11,984 bases of DNA from Patescibacteria group bacterium UBA6130 (GTDB lineage: Bacteria > Patescibacteriota > Microgenomatia > UBA12405 > UBA6130): contig DIVO01000070.1 in assembly GCA_002428285.1 (NCBI GenBank), forward strand, positions 1 through 11,984, in the 5' to 3' direction. The position numbers and the translations under genes were made by a program. Shown piece by piece: positions 1 to 5,875 of the stretch (within the stretch, counting starts at the first letter, position 1; each line of letters starts with the position of its first letter). Below the pieces are notes generated by a model that was not told where the DNA came from, ran no database searches, and saw nothing but the letters and a program-made list of their open reading frames with translations.

Positions 1-1414
1 CCAAAGTATTATCGTTATCATATATGAAGGCTTCTACTTCAGATTCATTCAAAGTAGAACCAGTATCAGTCAGGTCTACCCAAGAAGATCCATCATACAT
101 ATATATATTATTATCTGTAGGATTGTAATACAAAGCTCCTTCTCCAATGGCAGTAGGAGCAGATATAAACCTACCAGTTTGTATCTGACCTCCAGCAGTT
201 AGATTTCCTGAAGCAGTAGCGTTACCGGAAACATCTAATGCTTGAGTGGGAGAGGCGTTATTTATTCCCAGTCTGCCTTCTAATCCATCAGCAATTTGAA
301 ATACCAGTTTTTCGGAAGGTGTTTCTCCGGCTTGGAATTCCAGCATATTGTAGCCGGTTGCATTTGAGGCTACTTCACCATAATAGAGTGAACCACTAGT
401 GAGGCTGGCGTTGGTGGCGTTGACAAATCCTCCGTATCCGGTATCAGGAGCTGTACCCTCAAATATCATATCCACAACCCCCGCACCATCAGGGTTAAGG
501 GTAATGCTGGCATCTGAGGTGTCGGCTGCTTGCAGAGTTATTCCGCCCTCGCCAACATCAGTGCCGGAGGACGTGAGGGATAATATCTCACCTGTTAGAG
601 TAAATGTTCCGCTTGAAGAAACGATATCCGGGTTGCTTGCACCAATTAACAAGTCACCACTTGAATCTATAATAGGAATAGTTGAAGCTGTGGCTGGAGA
701 TGCCGGAGGAAAGCCTTGGAGGGTTTCGGAATTTAAAGCGTAAGCTGAGGAGGCGATAGGCTGGCGGTTGTCTAACACTTCTGTGTTCACCTGGACTTCA
801 AGCCAGACACCGTTATTTGATGTAAATATATCTTCACTAATTACTGGTCCGCAAGCATTCGATCCTGTAGTGGCTCCAAGACGGGTTGAAAAAATTCCAT
901 CTTGGTCTGGGGTAATAGCGCAGGTGCTCGATGTCCATACCGGAGTGCCATCTGTTTCTACGGTATACAATCTAAAGATAAAATCAGTAGCGGTAATAAT
1001 AGGGTTGTCTGAGTCATCAGTCAATCTTCCCTGAAAAGATAAAATTCTAGGAGGAGAAGTTAGGGAAGAGGGATAGGCCAGGGGAGAATTGGCGTTACTA
1101 AAAAACTGGCGATAGACGGCAATGCCCATGGCTGTTCCCAAAAGGGTCAAAAGCAAAAGAGGCAGGTACCACGTGAAAAAATTTGGATACATTTTTTCTT
1201 TAATTAAAAGCAAATTCTTTGAGAGTCTTGTTGTGGGAGAAGATGCTTTTTTAATTGTGGTTTTGTTAATGCCATAGGTGTCTTGGGCGAAAGCAATAAA
1301 TTTTGTCATAGCCGCCTGCTTTCTTTTTATAGAGCTTTCATTGGTGCCTTTTGCTCTTAAGTATTGAAAGTATTGCTTGATTAATGATGGTTTTAAAATT
1401 CCTGTGAGTTTCAT
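1..1414 (-). CDS. Large membrane-anchored surface protein, 3' end outside window
   Basis: One frame stays open on the minus strand from an ATG at 1414-1412 to the window edge, about 471 codons with no stop, so the C-terminus is missing. Residues ~9-45 (LIKQYFQYLRAKG, then ESSIKR) resemble the first two helices of a tyrosine-recombinase core-binding domain. One hydrophobic helix follows at ~80-100 (WYLPLLLLTLLGTAMGIAV), so the N-terminus should be cytoplasmic and the rest outside. Residues ~124-235 carry a FQGRLTD...YALNSETLQG domain, seen in phage-tail-like and CPR surface proteins. Beyond it are low-complexity beta segments, with LGINNASPTQALDVSGNAT near 382-400 (the GIGTxSPxxxLDVxGN style of tail-fibre-like proteins). 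Role inferred: adhesin or surface fibre; ligand unknown. It lies 103 bp downstream of the SAM-like gene on the same strand. No Shine-Dalgarno sequence is visible. Confidence 0.85.
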   Translation of the reverse strand, partial: MKLTGILKPSLIKQYFQYLRAKGTNESSIKRKQAAMTKFIAFAQDTYGINKTTIKKASSPTTRLSKNLLLIKEKMYPNFFTWYLPLLLLTLLGTAMGIAVYRQFFSNANSPLAYPSSLTSPPRILSFQGRLTDDSDNPIITATDFIFRLYTVETDGTPVWTSSTCAITPDQDGIFSTRLGATTGSNACGPVISEDIFTSNNGVWLEVQVNTEVLDNRQPIASSAYALNSETLQGFPPASPATASTIPIIDSSGDLLIGASNPDIVSSSGTFTLTGEILSLTSSGTDVGEGGITLQAADTSDASITLNPDGAGVVDMIFEGTAPDTGYGGFVNATNASLTSGSLYYGEVASNATGYNMLEFQAGETPSEKLVFQIADGLEGRLGINNASPTQALDVSGNATASGNLTAGGQIQTGRFISAPTAIGEGALYYNPTDNNIYMYDGSSWVDLTDTGSTLNESEVEAFIYDNDNTL

Positions 1415-1423
1415 TTATGAGCT

Positions 1424-1460
1424 TACAATTATCAGATTGTATATATAACTGCTAGCAGTT
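1424..1460. repeat. Two adjacent inverted repeats between the SAM-like gene and the surface-protein gene
   Basis: TACAAT (1424-1429) and ATTGTA (1436-1441) form an inverted repeat with a 6-base spacer. Just beside it, AACTGCTAGCAGTT (1447-1460) is a perfect 14-base palindrome. Both lie immediately upstream of the ATG of the large surface protein (minus strand). The 6-6-6 layout recalls protein-binding or recombinase sites but does not match the dif consensus. A GATAAT-like -10 for the minus strand (1433-1428) falls inside, so an operator role is possible. Function is inferred, not shown. Confidence 0.4.
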
Positions 1461-1517
1461 GGGGTTTTATTCCGATATTTATTAGGCTTAGCTAATGTAG
1501 AAAAGATAATTTTACGG

Positions 1518-2018
1518 TTAATCATTTGGTTGATTATTTTTATCTTGGTCAAGCTGGAGACTTGCCCACAACAAGTATTGTTTTATATCTGAGGTGTAGT
1601 TTTTGATTGTGCTTTTGCTGGCTCTTTTCTTTTTTAAATAAAGTCCAAATTTTGAGATGTAATCGTGCACTTGTTTTTCTATCGGACTTGGAGTTGGGGT
1701 AGTTTTAATATATACAGAGAGGTCTTGGGAAAGGTATTTGGCATCAAGCGTAAATTGGCAGAACATCTTTAGCCCTGACAACCTTCTATTAATGGTTGAT
1801 TTAGCGAGCTTTTGCGACAAAAGATAATTTTGATATTCGGTAATATCAGAGGGCTTAAGAGAGGCGATTATATCGCCTAAAGGGGTAGGAGATGCCTGTG
1901 ATTTTAGGCTTAACCACCTCATAAAGACCCGAAAGTCAGATAAGTAGTTTTTAATACTTATAGGATTTAATTCAGACTTTTTATCTAAATATTCTTTATA
2001 TTTTTGAGGCAGGTCCAT
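1518..2018 (-). CDS. Tandem recombinase core-binding (SAM-like) domain protein without catalytic domain
   Basis: This 166-aa protein matches the N-terminal DNA-binding (core-binding, SAM-like) domain of XerC/XerD-type tyrosine recombinases. Residues ~5-105 give a full four-helix copy: SIKNYLSDFRVFMRWLS in helix 2, then LKPSDITEYQNYLL and KSTINRRLSGLKMFCQF. After a Thr/Pro-rich linker (106-113) a second, partial copy begins at ~117-152 (STIKNYTSDIKQYLLWAS), then a short polar tail. The R-H-R-Y catalytic domain is absent, so it cannot act as a recombinase by itself. A simple truncated XerD would not have a second N-terminal module, so this looks like a purpose-built binding or oligomerisation protein rather than a decayed integrase. 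It could still be a remnant. It is likely co-transcribed with the surface-protein gene downstream. Start chosen at the ATG at 2018; no Shine-Dalgarno sequence. Confidence 0.8.
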   Translation of the reverse strand: MDLPQKYKEYLDKKSELNPISIKNYLSDFRVFMRWLSLKSQASPTPLGDIIASLKPSDITEYQNYLLSQKLAKSTINRRLSGLKMFCQFTLDAKYLSQDLSVYIKTTPTPSPIEKQVHDYISKFGLYLKKKRASKSTIKNYTSDIKQYLLWASLQLDQDKNNQPND

Positions 2019-2066
2019 AAATATATGTTTTGTTAAATGTTTGTAAGTTTAGAACGATCATGAGCA

Positions 2067-2092
2067 TTTATAAAATATCTTAGATTTGTCAA
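2067..2092 (-). promoter_or_regulatory. Candidate promoter of the SAM-like gene (minus strand)
   Basis: On the minus strand a perfect TTGACA (-35) lies at 2092-2087 and TATAAA (-10) at 2072-2067. The 14-base spacing is short of the ideal 17; TAAATG at 16 is an alternative. Transcription would begin near 2060, about 40 bases before the ATG at 2018. The -35 box is the centre of the 17-base palindrome at 2081-2097, which suggests repressor control. Inferred from sequence only. Confidence 0.4.
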
Positions 2093-2097
2093 ATCTA
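2081..2097. repeat. Perfect 17-base palindrome, possible operator
   Basis: TAGATTTG-T-CAAATCTA is a perfect inverted repeat (8-base arms, 1-base centre). It overlaps the TTGACA of the candidate minus-strand promoter, the usual place for a repressor site. The arms are too close to form an RNA hairpin with a full stem, so a dimeric protein site is the simpler reading. The protein that might bind it is unknown; the neighbouring SAM-like protein is one candidate. Confidence 0.5.
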
Positions 2098-2106
2098 GGT
2101 TTAAAT

Positions 2107-2149
2107 TATACGAATTATATTAATAATATACGCATTAATTAAACGTATA
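2107..2149. repeat. Cluster of TATACG boxes
   Basis: TATACGAATTA (2107-2117) and TATACGCATTA (2127-2137) match in 10 of 11 positions and start exactly 20 bases apart. CGTATA (2144-2149) is the same box inverted, giving TATACG-11-CGTATA. Helically phased direct copies plus one inverted copy can be a transcription-factor array, but the AT-rich context makes chance matches easy. Confidence 0.3.
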
Positions 2150-2160
2150 CTATAATAAAA

Positions 2161-2189
2161 AGCTTGTCAACAAGTATAAATGACAGGCT
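2161..2189 (-). terminator. Hairpin followed by a T-run on the minus strand (terminator or attenuator)
   Basis: AGCTTGTCA (2161-2169) and TGACAGGCT (2181-2189) pair over 9 bases with one non-Watson-Crick position, around an 11-base loop. On the minus strand the hairpin is followed by TTTTTATTATA, as in an intrinsic terminator. No minus-strand gene ends here, so it would end an unseen transcript from the 2190-2750 region or act as a leader attenuator ahead of the gene at 2018. The same site also contains CTTGTCAACAAG and a minus-strand TTGACA, so a promoter role is a rival reading. Confidence 0.35.
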
Positions 2190-2670
2190 ATGATCTATTT
2201 AGAATGGGTCAAAATTTATATAAAAAACACAGTATTTGGTCTTTCATTTTTAATTCACGGGTATATTTTCACATATTTACAATATATATAAATATATCAA
2301 TAAACTATTAATAGTATGATAATATCCAATATAGACCTGATTAATATGCGGAGATAATAATATGCTATTAATTAGTTATTAAACGAGTGAAAACCCTAGT
2401 GAAAGTGTATTGTTTGTTACATATATTAATTTGGTCTTTTTCTAAAAGCTATAAATATACCTACTTTTTACCGATATCTTACAAGGATATGTTATGTTTC
2501 TAATATATAATTATAGGCTTATACCTAAGCTTTATATAACTATAGATGACAGACTGGGCTTTTAACTGCTAAATATATTTATCGTTGATATTTTCAGAAG
2601 AATACGAGTTTATATATTTTTTTAATTTTTGTATTCTCATGAAAATCTTTGTGCTTAGGCTTGATGTAGC

Positions 2671-2698
2671 TTTGTAAAATTCTCGATTGCCCTATAAT
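2671..2698 (+). promoter_or_regulatory. Candidate promoter of the surface cluster
   Basis: A perfect TATAAT lies at 2693-2698, with a weak TTTGTA 16 bases upstream (2671-2676). Transcription would start near 2705, about 50 bases before the ATG at 2755. A second -10-like TATATT at 2734-2739 is closer to the gene. Because the next plus-strand genes are tightly packed, this could serve the genes up to 5179. Confidence 0.4.
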
Positions 2699-2754
2699 AT
2701 GTTTGTATTCTTTTCTAAGTTGAATTTTCTAGTTATATTTGCCAATATCTTTGT

Positions 2755-3480
2755 ATGAGAAAAATTCTTATTGATCTTTTTTTGCTCTTTGCCTTAACCC
2801 TGTTGTCATGGTTTCTTGCAAATGAGCCTCTGAATTATTATTTACCACAGATAATCGCCTTGGTCGTAATTCTATATATATTTTATCTTAATTTTAGTAA
2901 GCGTAAAGATTCAGGAAGTAAATTAGGGAGGATAGAAGGGTATTTATTTGCTTTTATAATATTGTTGCTTGTTTTTGCTACTGGTTCCGCGCAGTCGCCT
3001 GTTTTTTTCTTGGTTTACTTTATGATTTTTGGCATCTCATTTATTATTGAGCCATATCTTAGTTTGCTGTTTAGTTTGCTTCTGAGCATATTTTTACTTT
3101 CAAGTGTTACTGTTTTTGAAGCCCAGACAGTTCTTAATTCTCTTTCTATTATATTTATCTCTCCCTTAAGCACATTTTTTGGCAAGCTTTACTTAAATAG
3201 CCTTGCTGATAAAAAGAGGGTTGGACTTTACAAAGATATGTGGCAAGAAAATCAAAAGCATTTGGAAGTCGAAGAAACCGATGTATTGCTTTGGCTGACC
3301 ACCAGATTGAGTCCTGGGCTAATTGAAATTATTGATAGGGCTTCTATGACTCTTTCTAGATTAGATAAGCTCACTGAAACCCAGAGGAAGGATGTTAAAA
3401 AGATACGCAAAGTAGCTCTTGGTCTGCTAAGAGATAAAGAAAAGCTCCAAAAAAAGGTAGATTTAGAAACTGATGAGTAA
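2755..3480 (+). CDS. Six-TM membrane protein with cytoplasmic helical tail, unknown function
   Basis: The 241-aa product has six likely membrane helices, at about 4-22, 29-46, 62-78, 82-99, 101-120 and 125-145, and then a charged, helical C-terminal region (150-241) predicted to be cytoplasmic. The layout recalls the membrane sensor half of some histidine kinases. The segment around 184-230 (RLSPGLIEIIDRA, then LTETQRKDVKKIRKVALGLL) has the character of a dimerisation helix pair, but there is no phospho-acceptor H-box and no ATP-binding domain. I do not recognise the family. It opens the plus-strand surface cluster with only 10 bases to the next gene, so it is probably co-expressed and could sense or help organise the surface layer (inference). 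No Shine-Dalgarno sequence is visible. Confidence 0.85.
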   Translation: MRKILIDLFLLFALTLLSWFLANEPLNYYLPQIIALVVILYIFYLNFSKRKDSGSKLGRIEGYLFAFIILLLVFATGSAQSPVFFLVYFMIFGISFIIEPYLSLLFSLLLSIFLLSSVTVFEAQTVLNSLSIIFISPLSTFFGKLYLNSLADKKRVGLYKDMWQENQKHLEVEETDVLLWLTTRLSPGLIEIIDRASMTLSRLDKLTETQRKDVKKIRKVALGLLRDKEKLQKKVDLETDE

Positions 3481-3490
3481 AAAATAGCAC

Positions 3491-4222
3491 ATGAAAAGAA
3501 TAATTGCTAGCATTTTCCTTTTTATTCTGTTAACCAAGCCTGTGGCTGTTTGGGCAGTAAATATGTATTCCGAGCACTACACCATTCAATGGGGGAATAT
3601 GAATATAGGTAGTGGTAATTTGCAGGGGGAGGACGATCCTTATGGTCTTGGAGTTACAATGGGTGAACTTACTCCAGGTTATTTTTCCAAAAATGGTTAT
3701 GTTGTCAGGTCAGGATTTCAATATATCCATTCAATAATACCTTTCTCTTTTACAATCACCGATTTAGAACTAGAGCTTGGAAATCTTTACCCCGAAACAC
3801 CCTCAACAGCCTTTACTGACTTAAAAGTAAGCGCTGGAGGAGCAAATGGATATCAGGTTTTAGTTTATCAGGACCATGACCTAAGATCGTTTTTTTATCC
3901 CTCAGTTGAAGATATTCCTAAAACTGTTTGCGATAATAGCGATTGTGACAAGGATACGGCAGGAGTTTGGGATCAAGATACAACACATGGTTTTGGTATT
4001 AACATGAGTGGAGACGATGTCCCAGTGGGTTTTGCAGGAGATACATATTATAGAGCTTTGGCTGATAAAGAGGAGGGAGAAGGACCGGTTGAATTAATGT
4101 CCAGTGAGAACGTAACTAGGCTTTCTGAGGCTAGGGCGACCTTTAAAGTAAATGTATCATCATTGCAGGCCGCAGGAGATTATGAGAACAGTATTATGTT
4201 TATCGCCATTCCCGGATATTAA
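3491..4222 (+). CDS. Secreted beta-rich surface protein (module A)
   Basis: The protein has 243 aa. A signal peptide spans ~1-22 (SIFLFILLTKPVAVWA), so the mature protein is exported. Residues ~26-82 form a YTIQWGNMNIGSG...TPGYFSKNGYVVRSGFQY segment that I recall as typical of Microgenomates surface proteins. The C-terminal ~150 residues are a beta domain shared with the 512-aa protein downstream: LELELGNLYP, then ANGYQVLVYQDHDL, then TAGVWDQDTTHGFGINM, ending in QAAGDYENSIMFIAIPGY. The closing GDYxN pattern is like the last strands of Firmicutes WxL domains, but no W-x-L motif is present. There is no C-terminal membrane helix, so it is released or held by a partner. The next gene, a DUF916-like anchored protein, begins 3 bases after its stop and is the obvious partner. 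Confidence 0.85.
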   Translation: MKRIIASIFLFILLTKPVAVWAVNMYSEHYTIQWGNMNIGSGNLQGEDDPYGLGVTMGELTPGYFSKNGYVVRSGFQYIHSIIPFSFTITDLELELGNLYPETPSTAFTDLKVSAGGANGYQVLVYQDHDLRSFFYPSVEDIPKTVCDNSDCDKDTAGVWDQDTTHGFGINMSGDDVPVGFAGDTYYRALADKEEGEGPVELMSSENVTRLSEARATFKVNVSSLQAAGDYENSIMFIAIPGY

Positions 4223-4225
4223 AAA

Positions 4226-5179
4226 ATGAAAAAGCTGATTTTCCTAATACTATTAATGACGTTGTTTTCGCGTCTATTTTTAACAGAGGCATATGCTCAG
4301 CAGTTAAGTTTGGAGATAACACCTTCGCTTATTGAAATTATAGCTAAGCCCGGCAAATCGATTACCCAGGCTTTTGAAATAAGCAATAAGTCTGACCGTG
4401 ATTTATATCTAACTGCCAATATTTATCCTTTTTCGGCACAGGGAAATGAGGGCAGGGTAAATTTAGATTTAAACAGCCAAGAATGTTGGCAGATGCCTTG
4501 CGGTGAGGTATTCTCCTTGGAAAATTCAGGTATAGAACTAAACGAAACCTTTTTGATTAAAAGCGGCGAGAATCAACAGCTAGTTTTAAGAGTGAACATG
4601 CCAGAGATAATTATGGACGATGGCTATTTTACTTTTCTGGTTAGTCAGTCCTCGGAGGGAGACTTTCTAAATACAAGCGGAATTGTGGGAATGGGCGCCA
4701 TTGGAACAAATATTTTAGCTACCATATCAGAAGATGGCGTAAATAGATCAAAAATGAGAATAGATGAGTTTTCAACCGACAAAGTGGTGGTCGATATTTT
4801 TAATCAACTTTTATTCAAAGGGGTAGTTTCCAATCAGGGAAGCAGTTTTGGAAAGATCGATGGCGAAATACACATTAATAATATTTTAAGCAAAAATAAG
4901 GTAATACTATATTTAAGGCAAGACAATGTTTTAACAAATGGCAGGAAACAAATTGCCTGTCGGACGGACACTGAGGAAATAGAAACCAAAGATTGTTCTT
5001 TTTCCTCTGTATTACCAGGAATATTTTCAGCCAAACTATTTTTAAACGGAGAGGAAGAAGAATCAGAGATGACAAGATTTGTTGTTTTTCCGGTCAAAAT
5101 ATTTATAGCTTTTTTAGTGGGAGGTTTTTTTGCTTATTTTCTAAGAAAAAAGAGAAATTTAAACAAGCTGGTGGCTTGA
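4226..5179 (+). CDS. Membrane-anchored DUF916-like surface protein (module A)
   Basis: The protein has 317 aa. A signal peptide (1-24, ending EAYA) and a single C-terminal membrane helix (~286-307, VVFPVKIFIAFLVGGFFAYF) followed by RKKRN place the body outside, with a short cytoplasmic tail. The body reads as two beta-sandwich regions: SLEITPSLIEIIAKPGKS with ISNKSDRDLYLTANIYPF (27-69), typical of the DUF916 / WxL-interacting-protein type, then a second region from ~178 with IDGEIHINNIL. Four cysteines (about 87, 92, 245, 257) could form two disulfides. It parallels the 314-aa protein at 7442 block by block (DGYFTFLV with GGHYAVVFY; IGTNILATI with VGTLLYITV). In Firmicutes such proteins bind WxL proteins and peptidoglycan; that role here is inference. 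It lies 3 bases after its secreted neighbour. Confidence 0.85.
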   Translation: MKKLIFLILLMTLFSRLFLTEAYAQQLSLEITPSLIEIIAKPGKSITQAFEISNKSDRDLYLTANIYPFSAQGNEGRVNLDLNSQECWQMPCGEVFSLENSGIELNETFLIKSGENQQLVLRVNMPEIIMDDGYFTFLVSQSSEGDFLNTSGIVGMGAIGTNILATISEDGVNRSKMRIDEFSTDKVVVDIFNQLLFKGVVSNQGSSFGKIDGEIHINNILSKNKVILYLRQDNVLTNGRKQIACRTDTEEIETKDCSFSSVLPGIFSAKLFLNGEEEESEMTRFVVFPVKIFIAFLVGGFFAYFLRKKRNLNKLVA

Positions 5180-5204
5180 CAATTGCTTTTGCTTTTGCTC
5201 TAAT
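5176..5204 (+). promoter_or_regulatory. Strong promoter for a probably leaderless mRNA
   Basis: TTGACA (5176-5181), a 17-base spacer and TCTAAT (5199-5204) form a near-consensus sigma-70-type promoter. Initiation 7 bases after the -10 falls on the A of the ATG at 5211, so the mRNA would have no leader. The -35 overlaps the TGA stop of the upstream gene (5177-5179). No Shine-Dalgarno sequence is present, consistent with a leaderless start. Confidence 0.65.
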
Positions 5205-5210
5205 TTGTAA

Positions 5211-5765
5211 ATGGATAATGATATGACTTCTGATGGAGTACTAAAGATGGTTAACAAGCCGGATGATATTGAAAAACCTTTGGCTGAAAAACCGGGACAG
5301 CAATCAACAACCTCTGTCTTAAACAAGGTTGACAGAAATAAACTTATCCCTATCGCTGGTGCTATTTTAGCCTTGGTTGTTTTGTTCGGTCTGGCTAACT
5401 ATGTGGTTCCCAGTCTTCTCGTTTATGTAACCAAGGCTAGCAGAGTAGGAAAATTCTCAGCGGCCAACTCTTATCTTTTTGCCTCACCCTTGATTGCCAG
5501 GGCGGACAATGAGCAAAAAGTTCAGATAAATGTTTTTCTGCTTGACAAAGAGGGTCATGGGGTTTCCGGTCAGAATGTTGTTTTAGATATAACGCCAAAG
5601 GTGGTCTCTTCCGGACTTCCTGAAATTTTTGAAATCAGACCTGTATCAGATAGTAATGGTCAGGCGATATTCGAGCTTACTTCCTTAAGTTCCGGAAATT
5701 TTGAAATTACTGCCAATGTTGGCGGCGTTATGATTTCTCAAATGGTTGTGGTAACTTTCCGCTAA
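5211..5765 (+). CDS. Single-pass membrane protein with extracellular Ig-like domain
   Basis: The protein has 184 aa. It has a polar, Lys/Asp/Pro-rich cytoplasmic N-terminus (1-44), one membrane helix (~45-68, LIPIAGAILALVVLFGLANY), a spacer, and a beta domain from ~102 to the end. That domain has the hallmarks of a bacterial Ig-like (Big-1 / invasin-type) fold: VQINVFLLDKEGHGVSGQNV, VSDSNGQAIFELTS, then closing strands ISQMVVVTF. One Ig domain on a short stalk suggests a spacer or binding element near the membrane. It sits between the two secreted/anchored modules but has its own promoter. The ATG at 5211 is favoured because the promoter start point coincides with it; an in-frame ATG at 5223 is the alternative. 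Confidence 0.82.
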   Translation: MDNDMTSDGVLKMVNKPDDIEKPLAEKPGQQSTTSVLNKVDRNKLIPIAGAILALVVLFGLANYVVPSLLVYVTKASRVGKFSAANSYLFASPLIARADNEQKVQINVFLLDKEGHGVSGQNVVLDITPKVVSSGLPEIFEIRPVSDSNGQAIFELTSLSSGNFEITANVGGVMISQMVVVTFR

Positions 5766-5791
5766 AAAAGTAGAAACCATGCGTATTTTGC

Positions 5792-5813
5792 CACTTGACA
5801 AGTGATTTATAAT
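5792..5813 (+). promoter_or_regulatory. Palindrome with TATAAT upstream of the 512-aa surface gene
   Basis: CACTTG-A-CAAGTG (5792-5804) is a perfect 13-base inverted repeat, and TATAAT lies at 5808-5813. The TTGACA inside the palindrome is only 7 bases from TATAAT, too close for a normal promoter, so it is better read as an operator next to a -10 box or as chance. The gene starts at 5876, which would leave a leader of about 55 bases. TATAAA at 5861-5866 offers a nearer, almost leaderless start. Confidence 0.35.
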
Positions 5814-5875
5814 TTGCGAAAAATATTAAGAATTCAGTTTTAAAAATTGGCTTTACTCTTTATAAAGAAGAAAAT

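Larger units (their letters stand above)
2019..2754. other. AT-rich divergent intergenic region, no gene recognised
   Basis: About 736 bases separate the divergent genes starting at 2018 (minus) and 2755 (plus). The DNA is visibly richer in A+T than its neighbours and is full of short TATA/ATAT runs. I found no convincing ORF on either strand (the longest spontaneous ones, such as ATG at 2639, are about a dozen codons), no tRNA, and no recognisable RNase P, tmRNA or riboswitch core. It holds candidate promoters for both flanking genes and several inverted repeats, listed separately, including a perfect 12-base palindrome ACTATTAATAGT at 2304-2315. The exact 10-mer TTTGTATTCT occurs at 2628-2637 and 2702-2711, with AGAATAC inverted at 2599-2605. 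An unrecognised small RNA cannot be excluded. Confidence 0.6.

Noticed and set aside
399..1034. Plus-strand ORFs of 114 and 88 aa
   Set aside because: They lie inside the long open minus-strand frame of the large surface protein, which has a coherent domain order; the plus-strand products have no recognisable features.
1424..1460. A dif/XerCD recombination site
   Set aside because: The 6-base centre fits, but the arms do not match the conserved XerC/XerD half-sites, and no complete recombinase is present nearby.
1518..2018. Integrase pseudogene marking a mobile element
   Set aside because: The second N-terminal module in place of a catalytic domain, the intact frame, and the absence of transposase, att repeats or a tRNA argue against simple decay, though this cannot be fully excluded.
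2019..2754. Replication origin in the AT-rich spacer
   Set aside because: No DnaA-box cluster and no dnaA, dnaN or similar genes nearby.
5795..5813. TTGACA and TATAAT as one promoter upstream of the 512-aa gene
   Set aside because: The spacing is only 7 bases, too short for a sigma-70-type promoter; only the palindrome and the -10 box are reported.
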